In this document: in pieces, positions 54,701 to 63,254 of the stretch
Position numbering within the stretch: position 1 is the stretch's first letter
Layout: each line of letters begins with the position of its first letter
Origin: G965267425 sp965267425
Lineage (GTDB): Bacteria > Bacteroidota > Bacteroidia > Flavobacteriales_E > Vicingaceae
Assembly: GCA_965267425.1 (NCBI GenBank)
Contig: OZ253959.1
Coordinates: 930,001-994,000, forward strand
DNA: 64,000 bases
Reading direction: 5' to 3'
Notes under the pieces: model-generated
Databases searched by the model: none
Told to the model about the DNA's origin: nothing
Seen by the model: only the letters and a program-made list of their open reading frames with translations
Translations under genes and position numbers: made by a program

Positions 54701-55879
54701 ATGGACGCGTATATAGTTGCAGGATACAGAACAGCGGTAGGTAAGTCGGGTAGAGGAGGTTTTCGATTTACAAGACCTGATGACTTGGCAGCGGATGTTG
54801 TGAAATACATGATGGAACAGCTGCCGCAGGTTGATAAAGAACAAATCGATGATGTTATAGTTGGAAATGCTACACCGGAAGCCGAACAGGGCTTAAACGT
54901 TGGTCGAATGATTTCCTTAATGGGTCTGGATACCGTCAAGGTTCCCGGAATGACTGTGAACAGATATTGTTCTTCAGGATTGGAAACCATTGCCATTGCT
55001 GGTTCTAAAATAACTGCTGGCCTGGCTGATTGTATCATTGCCGGAGGAGTGGAAAGTATGTCTCCCATTCCATTTGGTGGATGGCGAATTGTTCCACATC
55101 CAAAAGTTGCCAAAGAAAATCCAACCTGGTATTGGGGAATGGGATTGACCGCAGAGGCAGTGGCCAGGGAATTTAATGTTTCTAGGGAATCACAGGATGA
55201 ATTTGCACTTGAGTCAAATAAGAGAGCCGTTTCTGCCATTGAGGAAGGAAAATTTAAAGATGAAATAGTTCCCATAAAGGTTTTCCAAAAGAAACTGGAT
55301 GAAAACGAATTAGTGAAAAATGTGGAGTATACGGTCGATCAAGATGAAGGTCCGAGAAAAGATACTTCCATGGAGGCACTTTCCAGATTGAGACCCGTAT
55401 TTGATCAAAAAGGAACGGTCACTGCAGGAAATGCTTCTCAAACTTCTGATGGAGCTGCGTTTGTTATGGTGATGTCAGAAAAAAAAGTCAAAGAATTGAA
55501 CCTAACCCCAATTGCCCGTTTGGTTTCTTATGCCGTGGTAGGTGTTGAACCAAGAATAATGGGAATAGGTCCAATTGAGGCAATTCCTGCCGTATTGAAA
55601 AAGTCAGGAATGAAGCAACAGGATATTGATTTAATTGAATTAAATGAAGCTTTTGCGTCGCAATCATTGGCCGTAATTCGTGAATTGGGATTAAACCCTG
55701 ACATCGTAAATGTCAATGGAGGAGCAATTGCTCTTGGTCACCCACTTGGTTGCACCGGGGCGAAACTCTCTGTGCAGATTTTTAATGAATTGAGAAGAAG
55801 AAATAAAAAGTACGGTATGGTAACTATGTGCGTGGGAACCGGGCAAGGAGCTGCCGGAATTTTTGAATTGTTAAACTAA
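54701..55879 (+). CDS. fadA: Acetyl-CoA acyltransferase (3-ketoacyl-CoA thiolase)
   Basis: 392 residues with the thiolase catalytic residues: NRYCSSGLETI (nucleophile Cys90), GGAIALGHPLGCTGAK and CVGTGQGAAG (second Cys). It cleaves 3-ketoacyl-CoA with CoA to give acetyl-CoA in the last step of beta-oxidation. Length and motifs are typical. Cotranscribed with fadN and fadE. Confidence 0.95.
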   Translation: MDAYIVAGYRTAVGKSGRGGFRFTRPDDLAADVVKYMMEQLPQVDKEQIDDVIVGNATPEAEQGLNVGRMISLMGLDTVKVPGMTVNRYCSSGLETIAIAGSKITAGLADCIIAGGVESMSPIPFGGWRIVPHPKVAKENPTWYWGMGLTAEAVAREFNVSRESQDEFALESNKRAVSAIEEGKFKDEIVPIKVFQKKLDENELVKNVEYTVDQDEGPRKDTSMEALSRLRPVFDQKGTVTAGNASQTSDGAAFVMVMSEKKVKELNLTPIARLVSYAVVGVEPRIMGIGPIEAIPAVLKKSGMKQQDIDLIELNEAFASQSLAVIRELGLNPDIVNVNGGAIALGHPLGCTGAKLSVQIFNELRRRNKKYGMVTMCVGTGQGAAGIFELLN

Positions 55880-55891
55880 AAACAAAACGCT

Positions 55892-57676
55892 ATGTCCACA
55901 TCAAATGATCCGATTAAAGGTGGTGAATTTTTAATTCGCAAAACTGACCCGAAAGACATTTTTATCGCAGAGGAATGGAATGAAGAAGAACGCATGATTG
56001 CGCAGACATGCCTGGATTATATCGAACAGGAAATCAGTCCGAAGTTGGATGAAATTGACAGCATGAAAGAAGGGTTGATGCCTGATTTAATGAAAAAAGC
56101 CGGAGAACTTGGACTTTTAGGAATATCTGTTCCTGAGAACCTCGGTGGATTTGGTAAGGATTTCAATGTATCCATGTTGTCAGCGGAATGCACGGGTGCA
56201 GGACATTCCTTTTCTGTGGCTATTTCAGCACATACGGGAATTGGCACTTTGCCCATCTTATATTATGGCAATGAAGAGCAACGAAATAAGTACATACCAG
56301 GTTTAGCAAGTGGTGAATTATTGGGATGTTACTGCCTGACAGAACCGGGTTCCGGTTCAGATGCAAATTCCGGAAAAACCAAAGCGGTATTATCAGAGGA
56401 CGGTAAGCATTACATTCTCAATGGGCAGAAAATGTGGATTACCAACGGTGGATTTGCGGATGTCTATACCGTTTTTGCAAAAATTGATGACGATGAGAAT
56501 TTAAGTGCATTCATTGTAGAAAGAGATTTTGAAGGGCTATCCTTAAATCCTGAAGAGAAGAAATTAGGTATCAAAGGTTCTTCCACAGTTCAGGTATTTT
56601 TTAATGATTGTAAAGTGCCGGTTGAAAACATGCTTTCTAAAAGAGGTAATGGTTTCAAAATTGCATTGAACATTTTGAACATTGGACGAATCAAATTAGC
56701 TGCAGCCACATTGGGGGCAGCCAAATCAATTATCAATCAAACGGTTCAGTATGCCAATGAACGAAATCAGTTTGGTCGACCAATTTCAAAATATGGAGCT
56801 ATTCGATACAAAATATCTGAACAGTGTATTCGAACTTATGCACTTGAAGCGGCTTTGTATAGATGTGGAAGAAATATTACGGACCGGAAATTGAGCAATA
56901 TTAAAGATGGAATGGAAGAAAGCCAGGCTTTGCTGAAAGCGGTGGAAATGTTTGCCACAGAAGCTGCCATGCTTAAAGTGAATGGTTCTGAAGTAGTGGA
57001 TTATGTAATTGATGAAGGAATACAAGTGTATGGAGGAATGGGATATTCTGCAGAGGCCCCCATGGAAAGAGCGTACCGCGATGCTCGAATAAATCGAATT
57101 TTTGAAGGGACCAATGAAATCAACAGAATGTTGACGGTAGATATGTTGCTTAAAAAAGCAATGAAAGGAGAGCTGGATTTATTGGGTCCTGCCAAAAAAG
57201 TCCAAGATGAACTCATGTCCATTCCGGAAGCCGTTGAAGCAGGAGATGAATTTAGTTCTCTATCGGTTGTTATTGAAAACTTCAAGAAGTTGGTGTTGGT
57301 AACTGCTGGAGCGGCGGCTCAGAAATTAATGACACAATTAGCTAAGGAACAAGAAGTGCTTATGAATGTCGCAGATATGTGCATTGATACCTACATTTCC
57401 GAATCCGTTCTTTTACGAATTCAAAAATTAGCCGATGCCGGAGGGGCAGATCTTGATCAAAAGAAAGACATTTTAAGAGTGCAGGTATATGAGGCTGCAG
57501 CACGAATCCAAAAAGCCGCCACTGATGCCATATATTCTTTTGCTGAAGGTGACGAACAAAAAGGTTTACTTATGGCGGTTAAGCGATTTACCAAAACACA
57601 GGCGTTTAATGTCAAGGAATCAAGAAGAAACATTGCAGCCTTGGCCATCGAGAAAAATGCCTACTGCTACGGTTGA
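55892..57676 (+). CDS. fadE: Acyl-CoA dehydrogenase
   Basis: 594 residues. Acyl-CoA dehydrogenase N-terminal and middle domains (GCYCLTEPGSGSDANSGKT, KMWITNGGFADVYTVFA, LGIKGSSTVQVFF), the C-terminal helical domain with IYGGMGYSAEAPMERAYRDARI-type QVYGGMGYS and FEGTNEINRM, and an extra C-terminal helical region (about 430-594) as in B. subtilis FadE. FAD-linked first step of beta-oxidation. The end overlaps the convergent gene by ten bases. Confidence 0.94.
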   Translation: MSTSNDPIKGGEFLIRKTDPKDIFIAEEWNEEERMIAQTCLDYIEQEISPKLDEIDSMKEGLMPDLMKKAGELGLLGISVPENLGGFGKDFNVSMLSAECTGAGHSFSVAISAHTGIGTLPILYYGNEEQRNKYIPGLASGELLGCYCLTEPGSGSDANSGKTKAVLSEDGKHYILNGQKMWITNGGFADVYTVFAKIDDDENLSAFIVERDFEGLSLNPEEKKLGIKGSSTVQVFFNDCKVPVENMLSKRGNGFKIALNILNIGRIKLAAATLGAAKSIINQTVQYANERNQFGRPISKYGAIRYKISEQCIRTYALEAALYRCGRNITDRKLSNIKDGMEESQALLKAVEMFATEAAMLKVNGSEVVDYVIDEGIQVYGGMGYSAEAPMERAYRDARINRIFEGTNEINRMLTVDMLLKKAMKGELDLLGPAKKVQDELMSIPEAVEAGDEFSSLSVVIENFKKLVLVTAGAAAQKLMTQLAKEQEVLMNVADMCIDTYISESVLLRIQKLADAGGADLDQKKDILRVQVYEAAARIQKAATDAIYSFAEGDEQKGLLMAVKRFTKTQAFNVKESRRNIAALAIEKNAYCYG

Positions 57677-58236
57677 TTTCCCGGTTTCCATTTGATGCTG
57701 CAACCTGTACTTGGAATCTGATTTGTAGGCAGAGCAGAACCATTGATCAGGCAATCCAACGCATGGCGTAAATCCTCCCCGGTGACAGGGTTTGAATTTC
57801 CCGGACGAGAGGAATCCAACTGACCGCGATATACGCACGAAAAATCAGCATCAAACAGGTTGAATTCAGGGGTGCAAGCCGCTTGGTAAGCTTTGGCAAT
57901 TTCTTGACTTTCGTCGTACACGTATGGAAATGAAAAACCAACTTCAGCTGCCAATCGTTTCATGTTTTCGGGACTATCGTCAGGATATCTTTCGACATCA
58001 TTGGCATTGATAGCTACAAAATCAATTCCTTTTTCTGCATATTCTGTTGCAATACGAGCTATTTCATCAATTACATGCAAGACATATGGACAATGATTGC
58101 AAATGATCATCACCACAATTCCCTTGGATAGTTTCGTGTCATGAAGGGTGTAATTGCTATTATCCAACACATTGGGTAGCGTAAAATTGGGCGCTTTAAA
58201 TCCTAAAGGAATCATTGGTGTTCCAGCTAATGCCAT
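57667..58236 (-). CDS. Thioredoxin-like/AhpC-TSA redoxin
   Basis: 189 residues with a redoxin fold: KAPNFTLPNVLDNSNYTLHD, then the CxxC-like IICNHCPYVLHV (Cys46, Cys49) and VAINANDVERYPDDSPENM. This is the cytosolic form with CNHCPYV, distinct from TrxA's WCGPC, and the mature chain has no signal peptide. Likely thiol-disulfide or peroxide chemistry; the partner is unknown. It overlaps fadE at its 3' end and lies one base from the phospholipase D gene. Confidence 0.85.
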   Translation of the reverse strand: MALAGTPMIPLGFKAPNFTLPNVLDNSNYTLHDTKLSKGIVVMIICNHCPYVLHVIDEIARIATEYAEKGIDFVAINANDVERYPDDSPENMKRLAAEVGFSFPYVYDESQEIAKAYQAACTPEFNLFDADFSCVYRGQLDSSRPGNSNPVTGEDLRHALDCLINGSALPTNQIPSTGCSIKWKPGNQP

Positions 58237-58237
58237 A

Positions 58238-59410
58238 TCAAGGTTGTTGTTGTTTTCTTGAAAATAAAAATAATAACCGCATCGAATTTCTAAAAATAAA
58301 ATAAGACCATCGGTTGGATAGCTTTTTAAAAAATGTTCGTGATTTATTGTGCAATTCAGAATCTACTTCAACACATTCATTTTTGATAATGCCATCGAGT
58401 GTATCACGAAGATTTTGATTCAATTTTTCATCCACAATTTCAAGGTTCAATTCGATGCTTTCAAATGCACTTAAAAAATTGATATTAAAGGAGCCAACGG
58501 TTGTCCAATAGTCATCCATAACCGCAATTTTCCCATGCAACACAGAAGGCTTCCATTCAAAAATTCTCACTTTATTTTGAAACAACCAACTATATAAATT
58601 TTCAGATGCTCCTTTAGCAAAACGGACATCGGAAACGTGGGTTAGTATCACTTTAACATCCACTCCACGTTGGGTGGCTTGTCGTATTCGTTTTCTCAAT
58701 CGTCTGCCCGGCAAAAAATAACTTCCCAATAAAATGACCGATTTTTCAGCCACATCAAGCACTCGATGATAACTTTTGATAATTTCAGTTCTTCCTCGCA
58801 ACCAATCATTTACATTGACTTTTACCATGGAATGATGTGCTTGAGGAAATTGAATGCTCTTTTGTTGCAGGTTTTTCACAGAGAGTTGAGGAAATGGATT
58901 TTGCCATACCTCTTGACATCGCTGTCTTAACAATTCCGCAGGTGGGCCTTTAACTACCACACCGAAATCCAGCCAAGCCGGACTATTTTTTGTGTCATTA
59001 TATCGGTCGGCCAGATTCATTCCACTTACTACGCCAAACTCATTGTCAACCACCAGAACTTTGTGATGCAGTCGGCGACCAAGTTCCATGTTGCTAATGG
59101 TAATAATGGGTTTGAACCAACGAAATTCAATTCCATGTTCCTGAATGGATTGTATTAAATTTTTGGGCAGATTGGATGAGCCAAATGCATCTAACATTAA
59201 ATAGATTTTCACCCCTCGGTTGGCCGCTTCGTAAAGTGCCGTGATTATAGAGATTCCAGTAACATCGGCATCCAGAATGTAGGTTTGCAACAGAATTTCA
59301 CGCTGAGCAGAACGAATAATCTCCAAAAATCTATCGAAAAATTCTTTACCGCCTCGAAGTAATTCTATTTGTTGGGTTGGTAGAAATTGCTTGTAAACAG
59401 CATTATTCAT
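58238..59410 (-). CDS. Phospholipase D-family cardiolipin synthase
   Basis: 390 residues from the ATG at 59410. Two HKD motifs: HHKVLVVDNEFGVVSGMNLADR and HGKIAVMDDYWTTVGSFNIN (His, Lys, Asp in each), so both active-site halves are intact. Proteins of this form usually make cardiolipin from two phosphatidylglycerols (Cls) or act as phospholipases. No long N-terminal membrane segment is present, which makes it ClsB-like. A TTG at 59443 extends into the upstream gene and is less likely as start. Confidence 0.88.
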   Translation of the reverse strand: MNNAVYKQFLPTQQIELLRGGKEFFDRFLEIIRSAQREILLQTYILDADVTGISIITALYEAANRGVKIYLMLDAFGSSNLPKNLIQSIQEHGIEFRWFKPIITISNMELGRRLHHKVLVVDNEFGVVSGMNLADRYNDTKNSPAWLDFGVVVKGPPAELLRQRCQEVWQNPFPQLSVKNLQQKSIQFPQAHHSMVKVNVNDWLRGRTEIIKSYHRVLDVAEKSVILLGSYFLPGRRLRKRIRQATQRGVDVKVILTHVSDVRFAKGASENLYSWLFQNKVRIFEWKPSVLHGKIAVMDDYWTTVGSFNINFLSAFESIELNLEIVDEKLNQNLRDTLDGIIKNECVEVDSELHNKSRTFFKKLSNRWSYFIFRNSMRLLFLFSRKQQQP

Positions 59411-59420
59411 TTGAGCGCGG

Positions 59421-60158
59421 TTAATTCTGTCTTGACTTTTCAAAAAAGAAATATCGCAGATCGATGGTCAGGTAACTGCCATTGAGGGGAACTTCAAAAA
59501 TCCTGTCAAAATTATTAGTGCCTTCTTCACGATAGCTGAGCAATACATCCGCCATGTCCGTGAAGGGTTGATGGAAAGAACTTCCTATATAGAGATAACC
59601 ACTTTTTTTGGTTCTCCATTCAACTCCCAAGTTGGAAATAAAAGCGGTTTGAATCCACTTTCGTTCAAGAATTCCAATTTCATATCCCTCGTTATTGGCC
59701 ACCAGACCTCCAGTGGGGTACAAGTCCAAAGAAACCCCGAGGGAAACATTACCATAAATTTGATCTCCCAGTCGAAGAAAAACCATTCCGGAAACAGGAA
59801 TCTCATACCCTTCAAATCGAATGCGTTCAGTGAAATCAGGTATAGAATCGTTCAATACATCAAAGTCATATTTCCGCGCTACATAATTTAATCCTGTTTC
59901 CAGGGACCATACATCTGTGATTCTGTGACGAATGACCATTCCAATATTGAAACCAACTTTAGGGTCAATTTGAAGGTCTATTCCATCCCCTGTGATTAAT
60001 TCACTACCGGTATTCAAAAAAGAAAAAGGAACAATCGGTTTTACCTGAACACCAAAAAGTGTTTTAGGGGTCTTAGTTTGGGCTTGAGTTATGTTCGACA
60101 TGAACAAGAAGCACAATACACCCAGGCGTACAAAAGGAAGGATGTTCTTTTTAACCAT
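59421..60158 (-). CDS. Outer-membrane beta-barrel protein, unknown
   Basis: 245 residues with a signal peptide ending ITQAQ. The mature chain is amphipathic strand-rich (LETGLNYVARKYDFDV, GMVFLRLGDQIYGNVSLGVS, SGYLYIGSSFHQPF) and ends near YFFFEKS, like porin-type barrels of the OMP_b-brl family. It lies between the small membrane protein and the phospholipase on one strand. Function unknown. Confidence 0.72.
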   Translation of the reverse strand: MVKKNILPFVRLGVLCFLFMSNITQAQTKTPKTLFGVQVKPIVPFSFLNTGSELITGDGIDLQIDPKVGFNIGMVIRHRITDVWSLETGLNYVARKYDFDVLNDSIPDFTERIRFEGYEIPVSGMVFLRLGDQIYGNVSLGVSLDLYPTGGLVANNEGYEIGILERKWIQTAFISNLGVEWRTKKSGYLYIGSSFHQPFTDMADVLLSYREEGTNNFDRIFEVPLNGSYLTIDLRYFFFEKSRQN

Positions 60159-60169
60159 TTTACGTAAAA

Positions 60170-60508
60170 TTACCCGTTTGCCTTAATATATCCAATCAAA
60201 CTGAGTAATATAAGTGCCAGCACTGTTCCTACTAACGCTAGTCTGGCAAACTTATTTTGAATAAGGGGCTTACGATGCTTAGCAAATACGAGATAGTTGA
60301 TTCGCTTAGCTTCATCCTGGTGACTTTTTTTTACTGCAAAGAAGTATTGAATTTGGTCTTCACCTTCAGTAAATGATTCAAATGGAATTTTTCGATCCGT
60401 TAGAGTGGAAGCAAATTCTTCAGCCATAGGTTTCATTAGGAAACGGAACACCAGGAATTTATCATTGGTAGGATGTTCCTCAAAATTGCTAAATAAGAAG
60501 GAATTCAA
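60170..60508 (-). CDS. Small membrane protein, unknown
   Basis: 112 residues. A soluble N-terminal domain of about 85 residues (EEHPTNDKFLVFRFLMKPMAEEF and IPFESFTEGEDQIQYFFAV) is followed by one C-terminal membrane helix (about 88-108). TTG at 60508 is the only reasonable start, one base after the M23 stop, so translation is coupled. I recognise no family. Confidence 0.55.
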   Translation of the reverse strand: MNSFLFSNFEEHPTNDKFLVFRFLMKPMAEEFASTLTDRKIPFESFTEGEDQIQYFFAVKKSHQDEAKRINYLVFAKHRKPLIQNKFARLALVGTVLALILLSLIGYIKANG

Positions 60509-60509
60509 A

Positions 60510-61571
60510 TCAGCTGATTCTTAGTTTTTTACCGACTCTCAATATGGAATTTCGATGAATGCCATTCAATTCACACAGCTTTGATATGCTCACTCCATAA
60601 CGAATGCTGATGGCCTGGAGATAATCTCCTTTTTTCACCACGTGAAATTTGGTTCCGGCGGGGTAGGCAGAATAACTCCATCTATTTTTCTTTAAAATGA
60701 TGGAATCATTATACAGGCATTGTTTTCTAAAAGAGATGATATGTTCCGGATTGATAGGTTTTCCTTTGAAACGCACTTCAAAATGAAGGTGACTACCCGT
60801 GGAACGTCCTGAACTTCCTCCCAGGCCAATCAGTTGTCCCGATTCTACAATATCACCGGGTTTCACTTTAATACGATGCAGATGAGCATACAATGTTTCC
60901 AAACCATTATAGTGTCTGACTACAACAACTCTTCCATATCCTCCGTGATACTTGGCAATTCTCACCATGCCATCAAAAGCAGCAACTACTGTATCCCAAA
61001 CGTGTAAATCGATGTCCATTCCATTATGATTTCTTCCATCCCTCCAACCAAATTTAGACGTGATAGGTCCGTCTACAGGCATCCTGAAATCACAATAATT
61101 GGCCGTATCTTCTAAAACAAGGGTTATGGAAGAGTCTTTTTTCGATAGGCTCTCATTGTATGGGTACATTTTCTCTGTATTCCAATCTTGATAGAAATTA
61201 TTGGCAGGATAGATGGAATTATCGTAATAAGATGTCAATGAAACATAGAAATCATGCTCTAAGAGCCGGCTTTCAGCATAATCATTGATTTCCTTTATCA
61301 CTTCCACAGGAATGGCGTCGGCATCTAATAAAGAGTCAATTAACACAAAAACCTGATCCGCCGGCATATCCCTAATTTCATTAATTAAAGGATTATCATC
61401 GTCAATAACCAGTGCTTTCAAGGTATCCTTGGGAGATTCCGTAGTATCTGTATCTAAATACAGATGCTGTGAAAAATCTGGTAAAAAGGCATAGCCAGTT
61501 ATGGTCATGATGGCCAATAACCAAAACAAACCTTTATGTTTTAAGGATTTGCGGAGATTCCTCAACATCAT
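60510..61571 (-). CDS. M23 peptidase with C-terminal LysM domain
   Basis: 353 residues. Membrane anchor near residues 14-31, M23 domain (about 165-285) with HNGMDID (His182, Asp186), YAHLHRIKVKPGD and HLHFEVRF (His261, His263), all zinc ligands intact, then a LysM domain (about 309-352, KKGDYLQAISIRYGVSI) that binds peptidoglycan. An active cell-wall endopeptidase of the NlpD/MepM kind. It is the first gene of a four- or five-gene minus-strand run. Confidence 0.92.
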   Translation of the reverse strand: MMLRNLRKSLKHKGLFWLLAIMTITGYAFLPDFSQHLYLDTDTTESPKDTLKALVIDDDNPLINEIRDMPADQVFVLIDSLLDADAIPVEVIKEINDYAESRLLEHDFYVSLTSYYDNSIYPANNFYQDWNTEKMYPYNESLSKKDSSITLVLEDTANYCDFRMPVDGPITSKFGWRDGRNHNGMDIDLHVWDTVVAAFDGMVRIAKYHGGYGRVVVVRHYNGLETLYAHLHRIKVKPGDIVESGQLIGLGGSSGRSTGSHLHFEVRFKGKPINPEHIISFRKQCLYNDSIILKKNRWSYSAYPAGTKFHVVKKGDYLQAISIRYGVSISKLCELNGIHRNSILRVGKKLRIS

Positions 61572-61695
61572 TCAAAAATATGAATAACCATTACTGGTCA
61601 TTGTTTTCGGATTCAAAATTATTAACGAATTTATTAACGATCAATAGCTATGTTTGCGTATATCACTAATTCTTTCTTAATATCTCTCCGTGTTA

Positions 61696-61725
61696 TTGTC
61701 TTGATATTCAGATTTTTTATATTTG
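61696..61725 (+). promoter_or_regulatory. Promoter for the SRPBCC-GyrI gene
   Basis: TTG (61696-61698) and the exact -7 box TATATTTG (61718-61725) are 19 bases apart, the preferred spacing. The transcript should start near 61732, about 25 bases before the ATG at 61757. Confidence 0.65.
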
Positions 61726-61756
61726 ATAGTTCAACCTAATTAATATTATTCACGTC

Positions 61757-62749
61757 ATGAAAAAAGCACTCATAGTCATTTTAGTAATTGTTGTCATTGG
61801 GGCGGTATTGTTTTTTGTTCCAAAGGCAGTGCATGTAGAAAGGTCAATCAGTATTCAAGCGCCTGTAGAGGTGGTGTTTGATCAGGTAAGCGACCTAAAA
61901 AAGAATTTTAATTGGAGCCCTTGGGGAGAAAAAGATCCCAATATGAAGGTAGAATATGGTGAAATTACTTCTGGAATGGGTGCAAGCTATTCATGGAGTG
62001 GAAATGATGATGTTGGTTCGGGAACATTGGTTGTCTCTGAATACCGTGAAAATGAATTCATAAAAAATGATTTGGATTTCGGTGATATGGGACAAGGAAA
62101 TGGTACCTGGAATTTTTCTTCTAACGAAGATGGAAGTGTTGAAGTAACATGGGGAATGGATACAGAAGTGCCTTTGTTGTTTGCTATGATGATGGACGGA
62201 ATGGTAGGTGCAGATTTTGAATTGGGCCTTTCTAATCTTAAAGAATTGGCTGAAAGCATGCCTGCAAAACCGGCTGTTGAGATTTCGGAAACCGATGTTG
62301 AAGGAATGATGATTTTAGCAATTAAAGACAGTGTTTCTACAGATTACGCTACTATGGAAGAAGCCATGACCAATATGTATGGAGCATTAGGCAAGTTTAT
62401 GGAAGAAAATGCCATTGAAATGTCTGGTCATGCCATGGCGATTTTCCACGAGTGGAAGCCTGAAGAAGGATATACCATTTTCGAAGCAGCTATTCCGGTT
62501 GGTGAAGGTGTAGAAATTGAAGTTTCTGATAATATTACACATCGTGAGATGCCTGCTTGTAAAGCCGCCATGACTACACACATTGGTGGATACAAATCAA
62601 GTGGTGCAGCACATATGGCGTTGGGCGAATGGGTTGGAACCAACCAACGTGAAATCACAGGTCCGGTTTGGGAGGAGTATGTAGTTGGTCCGTTCAGTGA
62701 ACAAGATTCTACCAAATGGGAAACTAAGATTTATTACCCAATCATGTAA
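61757..62749 (+). CDS. SRPBCC domain fused to GyrI-like effector-binding domain
   Basis: 330 residues. N-terminal signal or anchor (about 3-20), SRPBCC/polyketide-cyclase-like domain (about 25-155; SISIQAPVEVVFDQVSDLKKNFNW), then a GyrI/BmrR effector-binding domain (about 170-330). Such proteins bind small hydrophobic ligands; the true ligand is unknown. The helix at the start suggests the protein is at the membrane or exported, so it is unlikely to be a transcription factor. A terminator follows at 62756. Confidence 0.82.
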   Translation: MKKALIVILVIVVIGAVLFFVPKAVHVERSISIQAPVEVVFDQVSDLKKNFNWSPWGEKDPNMKVEYGEITSGMGASYSWSGNDDVGSGTLVVSEYRENEFIKNDLDFGDMGQGNGTWNFSSNEDGSVEVTWGMDTEVPLLFAMMMDGMVGADFELGLSNLKELAESMPAKPAVEISETDVEGMMILAIKDSVSTDYATMEEAMTNMYGALGKFMEENAIEMSGHAMAIFHEWKPEEGYTIFEAAIPVGEGVEIEVSDNITHREMPACKAAMTTHIGGYKSSGAAHMALGEWVGTNQREITGPVWEEYVVGPFSEQDSTKWETKIYYPIM

Positions 62750-62755
62750 TGAAAT

Positions 62756-62785
62756 AACCCAGGAGCAACCTCCTGGGTTTTCTTT
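62756..62785 (+). terminator. Rho-independent terminator
   Basis: AACCCAGGAG (62756-62765) and CTCCTGGGTT (62770-62779) form a perfect 10-base stem with a CAAC loop, followed by TTCTTTT, immediately after the SRPBCC-GyrI stop. Confidence 0.85.
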
Positions 62786-62788
62786 TCC

Positions 62789-62819
62789 TTTGACATCATA
62801 TAACTTATTTGTAAATTCG
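62789..62819 (+). promoter_or_regulatory. Promoter for the SiaC-like gene
   Basis: TTTG (62789-62792) and the near-consensus -7 box TAAATTCG (62812-62819; one mismatch) are 19 bases apart, after a terminator and before the ATG at 62868. Confidence 0.45.
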
Positions 62820-62867
62820 TGATAACGCATTGGGCGTTGCATCAAGTTGATAATTTTTTGACGATCC

Positions 62868-63254
62868 ATGAAAAATTTTGCCCTTGAAGGGTCATTGACC
62901 ACACCTTCAGTAAATCTTAACCCAGAAGAGGGTTTGATTGAAATTAAAGGGAAATCAATTCCTGAAGACACCATTGACTTCTATCAGCCGTTGTATGATT
63001 GGCTGGATGAGTATAGTCAAAATCCACAGAAAGATACTACCGTGAATTTAGCCATGGAGTATTTCAATACCAGTTCTTCAAAAGAATTTTTGAAGTTATT
63101 GAGAATGTTGGAAGACCTGCATACAGAAGGTAAGTCCAACGTAGTGGTTAAATGGTTCCATGAATCCGATGATGAAGAAATGATGGATATGGGACATGGC
63201 TTGCAATCTGACAGCCGAATGCCTTTGGAAGTTATTCCAATTGATGAAATTTAG
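62868..63254 (+). CDS. DUF1987/SiaC-like regulatory phosphoprotein
   Basis: 128 residues matching DUF1987: TPSVNLNPEEGLIEIKGKS near the start and MEYFNTSSSKEFLKLL in the middle. Thr68 in FNTSSSK aligns with the phosphorylated threonine of Pseudomonas SiaC. In the Sia module, a PP2C phosphatase (SiaA) dephosphorylates SiaC and a kinase (SiaB) phosphorylates it; SiaC then acts on a diguanylate cyclase. A SiaA-like phosphatase lies at 48976-50469, but neither a SiaB kinase nor a cyclase is here. The 3' end overlaps the convergent Usp by four bases. Confidence 0.85.
   Translation: MKNFALEGSLTTPSVNLNPEEGLIEIKGKSIPEDTIDFYQPLYDWLDEYSQNPQKDTTVNLAMEYFNTSSSKEFLKLLRMLEDLHTEGKSNVVVKWFHESDDEEMMDMGHGLQSDSRMPLEVIPIDEI

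Noticed and set aside
59411..59443. TTG start for the phospholipase D gene
   Set aside because: It would overlap the upstream gene; the ATG at 59410, ten bases after that stop, suits better.
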